Assembly: GCA_021234155.1 (NCBI GenBank) | Contig: JAJEKV010000002.1 | Span: 16,035,428-16,099,427 of the forward strand | Length of the DNA: 64,000 nt | Source: Isoetes taiwanensis | Lineage: Eukaryota; Streptophyta; Lycopodiopsida; Isoetales; Isoetaceae | Direction: 5' to 3' | Shown: in pieces, positions 11,359 through 21,215 of the stretch | Numbering within the stretch: position 1 is the first letter of the stretch | Layout of the letters: each line of letters opens with the position of its first letter | The notes under the pieces: generated by a model | Database searches by the model: none | The model's input: only the letters and a program-made list of their open reading frames with translations | Told to the model about the DNA's origin: nothing | Program-made: the position numbers and the translations under genes

Positions 11359-12810
11359 AGCCATACATTTGGGAATGACCAACAACGGAATCAAGGGTTT
11401 CGTTCATTCTATTCTTTATATTAACTACACAAAAATAGAAATCCAATTCAAGGCTCTCAGGCTTTCTTCTATGAAGAGCCCAGTTATCCTCCGACCTTTT
11501 TGGGATAACAAATCGTTGTACATTTAGTTTTGTTAATAAAATTACTCCGTCACCTTTTTTGGGATAACAAAAATCTTTTACTTTTGCCTTTTAGTGTTTT
11601 CTCATTATGCTCAAAAAATCTTTTACTTTTGCCTTTTAGTGTTTTCTCATTATGCTCACTTGGTGTTGAGTATAAATAAAACATTGGCTATTCACGTTGA
11701 AATCTCAAATTGCAAACACTAATCTGGCTAATCGCGTTGAAATCTCAAATTGCAAACACTAAGGAATGGATAGATAGATAGATAGATAGGATGGGGCTTT
11801 TACTTTTTATTATATATTAGCAATAACGTGAACAAAATAGCCAAAAGCACTTTTGGTTACTTTTGTAAAGAAATTGACATGCTTTAGAAATATTTCATAC
11901 CTCATACTATATATGGCCTAGTAAGACGTATGATTTAGCAACAAGTGCCCAAGGTTACTAGCATGCATGTTATATGTGGTGCACTTGATATTTGGTAGGC
12001 ATTCAATTAAAAATGTATATGGCCTAGTAAAACATATGATTTAGGAACAAGTGCCCAACATTAGTACCATGCATATTAGTTCATACATATCTGGTGCACT
12101 TGATATTTGGTAGGCATCCAATTAAAAATGTATATGTTCAATAACTTGATATTTGGTAGCCATCCAATTAAAAATGTATATGTTCAGTACTTGATATTTT
12201 GTAGGCATCCAATTAAAAATGTATACGTTCTTTGGTAACAAACAATTTTTTCCCCGATTCTCTATTCCATCAAGAGTATATCTTTGTTTCTAGTTGTATT
12301 GAATTTGAAACAGAAATGCTTAATTCTTGGTTGGAGGAATTCATAGGTGACATTAAAATCTCGGCAACAGGAATCTTTAGAGTTAATTGTGACTGGGCAG
12401 AAAACAAGGTTTAAAATGAAACGCACTTATTTAAGAAGTGCGTTTGAAAGATTCCTTTATAAAAATTGAAAATTGCAAAATAGATTGTTGAGCAATTAGC
12501 ATTCGGAATACCCTTTTCATTTTTAAAAGAGGGCAAAAAAAAATGCTTGTTTTGAGGAGAGAGACATTAATTTTGATAACTCAATTAAAAACAGAAGGAA
12601 ATATAGTTTGTCTTTTTGCAAGCTTAATATAAGTACTAAGAAAATCAAACATTGGAAAGACAAAGAGTGTGAAATCATGGAGCAAGAAAGAGTTGTTCTA
12701 ATTAAGCATTGTTGAAGAGACAAAGCTTTCAGTTTAAAAATCTTCATCAAAATAAATTATAATAATACTTAGCACATAGTTTACAATGGAAGTAGTTAAG
12801 AACTCTGTCT
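11359..12810. repeat. Intergenic stretch with small tandem duplications
   Basis: No convincing gene. A 45-bp block beginning ATCTTTTACTTTTGCC is duplicated at about 11571-11660. A block around GTTGAAATCTCAAATTGC is duplicated at 11694-11762. A (GATA)n run lies at 11770-11788. Units ending AATTAAAAATGTATATG repeat four times at 11909-12230, first about 115 bp and then about 50 bp long. At 12423-12450 a perfect inverted repeat AAACGCACTT/AAGTGCGTTT with a short loop sits in a 28-bp sequence shared with 50042-50070. Confidence 0.7.
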
Positions 12811-12818
12811 GTATAAAT

Positions 12819-15800
12819 TTATACGAGAGGTGGGGGAGGTGGCTCTTCCCAGTCCACAGGACTCTCGTACCCCTTAGGATCTGGCTCTTGCGAGCTTACA
12901 ACAGCAGAGACGCCTCCTTCTGATTCCAATCCTACCGGCACAGGCGGTTTCTCGGGCTCAGGCACCACAAGCTCCAAGTCGACAAACTCCACCTCCTCAT
13001 TTTTTCTTCCTGTAAGTGGAGGCTGTATTTCTGTATAAGTGCCTTTAACATCGCGGGCACCGTTCTTTGCTCCCAGTTCCTCGTTTTCATCAAGAAAGGA
13101 TTCACAAGAGCTTATCCTGGTCCTGATGAAACTTACTTTATCTGGGTCTATGTCGACGGAGACGACATTGCGCCCCTGCTTAAGGGCGCAAACTGTTGTG
13201 GTGCCTGATCCAGAAAAGGCATCTAAGATCCAGTCTCCAGGGCGAGAAAACCATTGTATCAAATTATTAATAAGCCGCTGTGGCTTCTGATAATGGGACA
13301 CCGCAGCGCCTTGTCGCTGTGGGTCTCTTAATTTCTGCAGAACAGTCGGGAACTGAAAAGCATTGCAGGGAGGAGTCTTCTCATTCTGCGTATTGAAATG
13401 AACCATGGTTTTTTTGGCGTCCGCGCTGTAAAAACCTTTATGAAAATGCTCGAAACAACTCACTAAGCGCGGACCACCACCATGACCCTTGACGTTTGTT
13501 TTAAGCCTGCCAAACAATACAGCAATTAAATATTAGTAGAAAGAAAACAAGGAAAATAAGTTAGCCCAGTAGTGTGGCGGTATAAATTTATACCAGGGTT
13601 GCCTTGCTGTATAAATTTATACCATGGCGGCAAGCCGTATAAATTTATACAAACATTGCTTTGCCATTTAAATTTAAACCTTAAGGCAGTTGTGGTATAA
13701 ATTTATACCGTGGAGTTACTAAAAAGAAAAGCGTTGAATGTAAAGCTTACCAAACGCAGTTTTCGAAGCCGGCGTTACAGACCGCTCCCATAGGTTTAAG
13801 CACCGACATCGTCTGTAGGTCGGAATGGAAAATGATGACCCTCCAGTTAGCAGATATGGTGACTTCCTTCAGGCCATCCAAAAAAGAACGGACTTGCACG
13901 TGCGTGAAAGCCTCCTCGTCAAAAGCGCTATCCTTAATTTTGAAGCCATAAGGAATATCTACAATGCATAATGTAAAATTTTGCTTGTCTAAAAGTGTCC
14001 CCAGCCTCGTGCAATCACCCTGAACAACTCTGTACAAGCAGTCCTGACCAAACGTTGTAAATCTGTCATAAGTAGTGTCAAAACTGCTAGTGCCGACCTC
14101 TTTTCCCTGTTCGATTGCCTTAAGTCTCTGCCTCTCTTCCTTGGCCCTACGAACCAGGTTTAAAAATCCAGCGGGTAGCCCCTTCTTCTTGTTCTGTAAG
14201 AATACTGTGAGACACAGGCACAAACACAGAACATATTTTTCGGCAAAACTTACCCAGCCACTGAAGTTAACAGCGTGCTCTCTGATGATACTATATGTGG
14301 TACAACTTGGGTATAAAAGCTTGCACTCCTCCCAGTCCTCTAGGTTTACCTGCTTCATTAACTCGGCCTGGCAGGTGACAATGTCTTTCTGACTGCAAAG
14401 AGAAACATGTTGTAAGACCAAAAAAGGTAGAAAAAAACACGGCATAGCAAATGAGGCTTACGTCGTAGCTTCCTTGGCCATCTCGTCTAATGTGAATTCC
14501 TTGGCCACGACTTTTTCCAAGAGGCGAACAAAAATTTCTTTGCTTTTTAGACCCTGTAACTGCGTCCAGGGTACAATGCTCATATTTTTTTTGTTTTGGT
14601 TCACCACCTTTTTTTGGTTTCTTTCCTGCGGAGCTAGCTTGTTCTTTAAGCTCACCATCTTCGAACATACAAAAAATTCTCTCTTGAAGATCCCACACCT
14701 GTAAATGGACAAACGCGAATGGCGTAAGAGAATTTGTTGCACAGTCTACTGTCTAAATGCGCACGGTGACTAGTCACGGTATAAATTTATACCGTGCCCG
14801 GGCACTGTCTAGATTAATACCGTGACCAAATTTATACCGTGCCTGGGCACTTGTAACCACGCTAAACATACTATAAAAGACAAAATGAAAGCATTTACTT
14901 ACTTGACCATCTCTGAAAGCGAGCTGAAAGTAGTTATCGTATTGTTTCACAGCCATAATGGGCTTCTTATCAGAATCATAACTGAGGCAGCACTCTGTCA
15001 CACAGGCTTCTCGAAGCTCCTGGAGCTTGTTCTTTTGCTTTTTAAAGTCGTCTCCATACACTTGTTTGAACTCCACGTACTCACGGTGCATGAAACGGAT
15101 CTTGTCTATTAAACTCATTTTTAATCTGAAGTCATTGTCAAGATTATGACTCACGGCAATGACTTTTGCTTCTTCATCTGTTACACCCACATATATATGC
15201 GCTTCCACGCTCTTCCACACTTCGTTACGGCTTTCTTCCTTTGCTAATTCTTTCCTTGCCTTGTAACTATGTGTGCCTCCAAGAACATAGTAGGTGTAAT
15301 CTTCGAAGTCAGCCTTCTTGTAATCTTTTAATTGGTTGCACTGACTCCTGTCAACCATTACAACTAGTGGCGACACATGGGCATGAGGATTCCTTCTCAT
15401 TCTTTGCTTCAGTATAGCCACATGTGCCGCGTACAGCTTCCGGACCTGTAGCACTCTGACCCCATCTTCATTTTTAGGTGGCCTCTTACTAGTGCTCAAT
15501 GTCAAAGAAATAGTTTGCTTGAGCAGTTTAGTGTCATTAACCCGTTTTAGAATAGCACTTGACTTATCTGCGGGCTTCACAACAATATCTGCTCCAGGAG
15601 CCTTCTGAAGAGCTTCTGCTGACTCCTCTATAGTCAAGGTCTTTGTGGTTCTAGACTTTTTTTTGGTGGGAGGCTGTGTATCTGTTACCAGTGCAGCTCT
15701 CTTGCTCCTCCCCTTTGTTACCACTGGTTCCTCCTCTTCCTCTTCTTCTTCTATTTCCTCGTCCTTCTCTTCCTCTTCGTTAGGAATGGGGTACCATAGA

Positions 15801-16938
15801 CCTTTGACCAACACCTTTTGTTCACAAAGCACTACTGACATCAAAATGTCCACTATATCCTGTAATGCAGGGTTAAGTTAGGAGAATGACAGTATAAATT
15901 TATACGTAAAGCCACTAAGAATAACTTACATAGCCGTTCTTGTAATTTTCCGCTATGTAATCATACACGTCTTTGGGCTTGCACATGCTTATTCTAAGCA
16001 TTCTACTATTCAGAACATAGTAGACTTCCCCGTTGTCATGCATGCACTTCATTAAAAGTTCATCATCGTTCTCTGTAGTAACAAGGTTTACAACTTCGCC
16101 AGCAGGGTAGTAATCATCAGACTTGAACTTGCCCTTCCCTGATTGATGACACAAGTAAAGGTACACCTCATTGGGTTTGCTTTCTCTTGCGCCCCTGTGG
16201 ACGTACCACGTCTGGTCTTTCAGTTCATAAGTCTGTGGGTCTAGTGGTGCTGCCTTTGATGATTGGCCTTTCTGTGTAAACTTGATCCTGGGGCTGAAAA
16301 AAAGCGTAAAAAAACCCATTTTTACCCAAGAAACAGAACCTTTCTCAACTTTTTGAAGCACATTAACTGTAAAAACAGTGGCTGAAAGGCCATGAAATTC
16401 ACACTAAATTAACACTTTATTTGTGTCATTTAAGCTTAAAACACAACAATATTACTCAAATATTAAGGTTTAGGACCATTCCTTAAGCACTGGACACCAA
16501 AATTCCGAAATGGTTTTGAAACGGTATAAATTTATACGCCCCGAGCACGAGCGGTATAAATTTATACCGTTCCAGAACACAGTCGGTATAAATTTATACG
16601 CCCCGAGCACGAGCGGTATAAATTTATACCCCGAAAGAACATTCGGTATAAATTTATACGCAAAAGTGTTCGGAAGCGGTATAAATTTATACCGCTTCGT
16701 CTTCAGCGATATCCGTCTTTCGGCGGTATAAATTTACCGCCGCTCGAATTACTGCGGTATAAATTTATACCGGCGTGTTTGAAGGCGGTATAAATTTATA
16801 CCTTCGTGTTTCGGCGATATAAATTTATACCGTTCCAGAGCCATATCGGTATAAATTTATACCGTGAGCGCTTACACTCTAACAAATTAAAACAAAAGAG
16901 AAACTAGAACAGTACGAATAGTAGACTTACGTGGCCAT
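12819..16938 (-). CDS. ParB-like domain fused to beta-class DNA amino-methyltransferase, seven exons
   Basis: Exons on the minus strand: 16938-16931, 16293-15930, 15859-14903, 14698-14462, 14392-14254, 14193-13751, 13506-12819, all with GT and AG at the junctions; phases join cleanly into 944 residues except at one point. Residues 1-124 form an unidentified module. Residues 152-168 are almost all Glu/Asp, followed by basic KGRSKR and KKKSR, nuclear-signal-like. Residues 240-380 resemble the ParB/Srx N-terminal domain (PLVVMVD...YYVLGGTHSYKA...EEAKVIAVSHNLD). The methyltransferase has DIPYG (motif IV, 647-651), then QKPQRLI (motif X, about 789) and LDAFSGSGTTT (motif I, 810-820). That IV-X-I order is beta class, which methylates adenine N6 or cytosine N4; DIPY does not decide which. 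A Pro-rich tail ends it. Exon 4 needs one base fewer in the T8 run at 14585-14592, so this copy is frameshifted or the run is miscounted. Introns prove it is not bacterial contamination. Confidence 0.85.
13580..13709. repeat. Five-unit palindrome array in the last intron of the methyltransferase gene
   Basis: Copies of GGTATAAATTTATACC or close variants are centred at about 13586, 13615, 13643, 13672 (degenerate) and 13701. Centre spacing is 29, 28, 29 and 29 bp. The spacers differ in sequence, so this is not a simple tandem repeat. Confidence 0.95.
14766..14842. repeat. Three abutting palindromes plus a half-copy in intron 3
   Basis: GTGACTAGTCAC (14766-14777), CGGTATAAATTTATACCG (14777-14794) and GTGCCCGGGCAC (14794-14805) abut, sharing single bases. 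A degenerate copy, CCAAATTTATACCGTGCCTGGGCAC, follows at 14826-14850. The cluster could extrude as cruciforms or bind symmetric proteins. Confidence 0.9.
15891..15906. repeat. Single palindrome copy in intron 2
   Basis: AGTATAAATTTATACG, centred at 15898, lies in the 70-bp intron between exons 2 and 3 of the methyltransferase gene. With the arrays in introns 1, 3 and 6 and the copy at the stop codon, the motif marks four of the six introns and the 3' end. Confidence 0.9.
16523..16863. repeat. Eleven-unit GGTATAAATTTATACC array in intron 1
   Basis: Palindromes are centred at about 16530, 16560, 16592, 16622, 16652, 16685, 16732, 16763, 16794, 16823 and 16855. Spacings are 30, 32, 30, 30, 33, 47, 31, 31, 29 and 32 bp. 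A decayed site (GCGATATCC, near 16707-16715) lies in the 47-bp gap. Most spacers are unrelated, except one GCCCCGAGCACGAGC spacer used twice. The array starts about 70 bp inside the gene after the 8-base first exon, so it could act as an intronic regulator. Each unit also contains TATAAAT on both strands, which resembles a two-way TATA box. Confidence 0.97.
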
Positions 16939-18990
16939 GACAGTATGGACGCGTATAGACGTTCCGGAGAGCAAATAAGGGGGGGTATATGTTACCTAGA
17001 GCCATCACGGCGCCTGCCTTACGTTTTCTAATTGTATCTAAACCCCCACGTCTGGTATCCCCAGATAGTTAATTTCCTGCCACTCCGACTTGCATAGATT
17101 TTTCTAGCCCTAGACGTTTAAAATTATAACTCTGCATAACCCATTGACTTCGACTCTTCCTCATCCAAGCAGGCATCATGTTGGATATCTACCCCTTCAA
17201 CCACATTTGACTTACATCAGATAACTGTTATTCGTCATCCAGCCAGGAATTGTACTATTGTACTATTCATCCCCATCATCTTGAGCTCTATTCTATTGCC
17301 TGTTGACTTTTATTTCAAATGCCAACTACAGCATCCTACCTTAGCATGCAACAGATTGGCTGTTGTTTGCACATTCTAGACATACTCCAGACCCTTCATT
17401 GGTAAGTTTGGGGTACACTTGACCTTCTCTCCCGTATCACTGCATAGATTACCTCTCCAAGATGTTTATTGTATGGTTCATATTACGTACATGATAAACA
17501 TATGTCCTCATCCCACAATACTAGAGCTTTGCTCTAACTTAGATAAAGTGTAAGCTTGGTAGTTCCCTGAAACAAAACCTATTGCCTATGTACCTTCATG
17601 ATGTGGCTGAGCCACCGACTTCCAAACTGGACAGTGGCCAACTCTACGTTGGAATTCTATATGCTGCCTACATTTTGATAGGGTCCCCAACTACTTCAAC
17701 TATTCCTTTAGTGCTTTATGGTACTTCAGTCGTGTACATAAACTATGATACCACCCACGGGATTATGCCATAATTTCGAAGGTTACTACCCTAGATGAGG
17801 AGCTTTTCTAAGGGCTCCTTCAGCTAAATATCCTTCGTGTCCCCAATATCAACCCTGCTTTGTCACAATTAACCTATTTTCTTAAGTTATAATGTCAACC
17901 TCAACTTTTGATCGGTTTCAAATGTTCTCGTCCTTGGCTCCCTCATATTGAGACGAAGGCATTAAACCCTCTCGATCTCATAATATAAAACCCCTATGTT
18001 CGAACCTTCGTTAACAACCGCCATAGGGCTATCCAATTCTTTATCGTCTTAAGGGTCTTAAAGTCATTTTAATATGAGCTGTTTACCTCAAGGCAAGCGA
18101 TCCTTCAGCCTCTCCTTCAGGGTCTAGCATTATTCCCCATGAGTAGGTTAACTCTTAGGATATAGGGACGTTGGTCTATATAGTCCCACCCACTTGATAC
18201 TCCCAGCTTATTACGTGAATTAATTCCTTGCTATTTACAACCTTTAAGTACTTAACTCCTCATTATCTGTTATTCAAATACCGTTCCAACCATCTTGGGG
18301 ATGTTCGGGAATCTAACATCACCATATATGCTAGACTTACTCTGGCTATTTCCCTGACTTGAACACCTTACATGTCCCTTAGTACGTTGTACTTGCTGAC
18401 ATCAGTCAACCCCAAACAATTGAGATAACTTGAATGCTTATCTCTGGTACTTTATACCTCATTAATTACCTTCAGGTACAAGCATACCATTATGCTTATT
18501 TCTAACTATGTAACATTCCATTCGTCTTGCACAAATATCCTACTATTTTCCTGTATGACATAAATCTGAATGTCACAGTCGACATTCTTAATATCATTAC
18601 TAATGCAGTATTTGATACTATTTTCCAACATTCATGACCGTTACCTTGTTATTATGTGATATAGTAACATGTGTGAACCAATCCTAAGTCTAGAATCATA
18701 TGTCATTCTTTCACATAGCCACATTGTGGTGCTTACTTGCATGCAATATTGTACAATCCTCACTCCTACATGTTTAATACATGTGTTCTTCCTTGTATAC
18801 TTTTGTCGTAGCCTATAATTATATCGCTCCCATATAACCATCTCGTGGATGATATTATCCACCATAATTCAACTTCGTGTTATATTGTGCCATACATGTT
18901 GTGGTTTTAACACTACACTTTCCATAGTCTCTGATTCATACACATAGAAAAAGAACCTAGTTCGACTTGATCCTCGAGTTCTAGTACGCA
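16939..18990. other. AT-rich stretch without recognisable genes
   Basis: Only short frames with no known domain. The sequence looks like decayed intergenic or old retroelement DNA. I see no LTR ends, tandem repeats or RNA genes. Confidence 0.5.
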
Positions 18991-18999
18991 TGATAAATG

Positions 19000-21215
19000 G
19001 TCCTAGTACGCATATACCACCGAGGATCTACCCCTCAAGATATGCACACATACGAGTCCAAGATGGGAGTTGCTAGGGGTTATAAAGCATCCATCAGGTT
19101 GTAAAGATCTGCTGTTATAACCACTAGCAACTCCCATCAAGAAATGACATCTAAAGCAGGAGTTTGAACCCCTAACTAAAGTGCACAAATCTTAGACATC
19201 ACTAGGTCTATACCAACTCGCCACACATCCGTTGAACAAAACTTTTGTGGTACATGTACACCTTGTAGGCAGAGATATCTCCTACCTTAGGAAGTCACGA
19301 GTATTTTTTATTCTTTTTGTTTAAGGTCCATATTAAGGAAGTCCGTCAAGTCTAGTAGACACCTTCATATCCTATCCATATCGGGTTGCGCTGAATGAAC
19401 CATAGTGGACATGTATCAACAGAAAGTTCTGCTACGTCGGGGTTCATCATTAATATAACCCCTAGCAACTAGTTTTGTGGTACATGTACACCTTGTAGGC
19501 AGAGATATCTCTACCTTGTTCATCATTAATATAACCCCTGGCAACTAATTTTGTGGTACATGTACACCTTGTCGGCAGAGACATCTCCTACCTTAGGAAG
19601 TCACGAGTATTTTTTATTCTTTTTGTTTAAGGTCCATATTAAGGAAGTCACCAGTCAAGTCTAGTAGACACCTTCATATCCTATCTATATCGGGTTGCGC
19701 CGAATGGACCATAGTGGACATGTATCAACAGAAAGTTCTGCTACGTCGGGGTTTATCATTAATATACCCCTAGCAACCCTTGACAAAAGTGCACAAATCT
19801 TAGGTATCACTAGGTCTATACCAACTTGTCACACATCCGTTGAGCAAAATTTTTGTGGTACATGTACACTTTATAGGCAGGGATATCTCCTGCCTTAAGA
19901 AGTCACGAGTATTTTTTATTCTTTTTGTTTAAGGTCCATATTAAGCAAGTCACCAGACAGTCAAGTCTAGTAGACACCTTCATATCCTATCGGGTTGTGC
20001 CGAATAGTGGACATATATCAAGAGAAAGTTCTGCTATGTCGGGGTTCATCATTAATATGTATCAAGAGAAAGTTCTGCTATGTAGGGTTTGGATATATAT
20101 CAAGAGAAAGTTCTGCTATGTCGGGGTTCATCATTAATATGTATCAAGAGAAAGTTCTGCTATGTCGGGTTCATCATTAATATAACCCCTAGCAACGCCC
20201 GTTAAAAAATAACATCTAAAGCAGGGGTTTGAACCCCTGACCAAAGTGCACAAATCTTAGGCATCACTCGGTCCATACCAACTCGCCATACATCCATTAA
20301 GCAAAACTTTTGTGGTACATGTATACTTTGTAGGTAGAGATATCTCCTGCCTTAGGAAAGTCACGAGTATTTTTTAATCTTTTTGTTTAAGGTCCATATT
20401 AAGGAAGTCACGAGACAGTCAAGTCTAGTAGACACCTTCATATCCTATCCATATCGGGTTGCGTCGAATGGACCATAGTGGACATGTATCAACAAAACGT
20501 CGGGGTTCATCATTAATATAACACCTAACAACTCCCATCAAGAAATGACATCTAAAGCAAGAGTTTGAACCCCTGACCAAACTACACAAATCTTAGGAAT
20601 CACTAGGTCTATACCAACTTGCCACACATCCATTCAGCAAAACTTTTGTGGTACATGAACACTTTGTAGATAGAGATATCTCCTGCCTTAGGAAGTCACG
20701 AGTATTTTTATATTCTTTTGGTTTAAGGTCCATATTAAGGAAGTCATCTGACAGTGAAGTCTAGTAGGCACCTCCTATCCATATCGGGTTGCGCCGAATG
20801 GACCATAGTGGGCATGTATCAACAGAAAGTTCTACTACGTCGGGGTTCATCTTTAATATAACCCCTAGCAACTCCCATCAAGAAATGACATCTAAGGCAG
20901 GCTGTGAACCTCTGACCAAAGTGCACAAGTCTTAGGCATCACTGAGTCTATACCAACTCACCACACATCCGTTGAGCAAAACTTTTGTGGTACATGCACA
21001 CTTTGTAGGCAGAGATATCCCCCACCTTAAGAAGTCACGAGTATTTTTTACGTTTTTGTTTAAGGTCCATATTAGGAAGTCACCAGACAGCCAAGCCTAG
21101 TAGACACCTACATATCCTATCCATATCGGGTTGCGCCGAATGGACCATAGTGGGGATGTATCAACAAAAAGTTCAACTACGTCGGGGTTCATCATTAATA
21201 TAACCCCTAGCAACT
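19000..21215 (-). repeat. Tandem repeat of about six units with tRNA-like pol III boxes
   Basis: Units of roughly 300-430 bp repeat, each with CTTTTGTGGTACATG, GAGATATCTCC, a TATCGGGTTGCGCCGAATGG block and GTCGGGGTTCATC. On the minus strand most units carry TGGCGAGTTGG (A-box-like, for example 19213-19223 and near 20278-20287) followed about 45 bp on by GGTTCAAACCCC (B-box-like, for example 20225-20237). That layout is the head of a tRNA-derived SINE, here multiplied in tandem. At 20020-20180 a shorter unit around CAAGAGAAAGTTCTGC repeats four times. A 21-bp inverted repeat (19064-19085 with 19113-19134) lies at the left edge. Confidence 0.85.

Noticed and set aside
16523-16863. CRISPR array (short palindromic repeats with unique spacers of similar length)
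   Set aside because: Repeats are only 16 bp, spacers about 14 bp, the array lies in a eukaryotic intron, and no cas-like genes are near. The motif also occurs singly in other introns.
12819-16938. Bacterial contamination or endosymbiont sequence
   Set aside because: Six introns with GT-AG ends and consistent phases, and plant retroelements on both sides.
17582-17773. Small plus-strand gene MPMYLHDVAEPP...
   Set aside because: No domain, no homologous copy, no promoter; chance open frame in AT-rich DNA.
19000-21215. Functional tRNA genes in the tandem repeat
   Set aside because: A- and B-box-like sequences exist, but no acceptor stem or anticodon arm can be folded.
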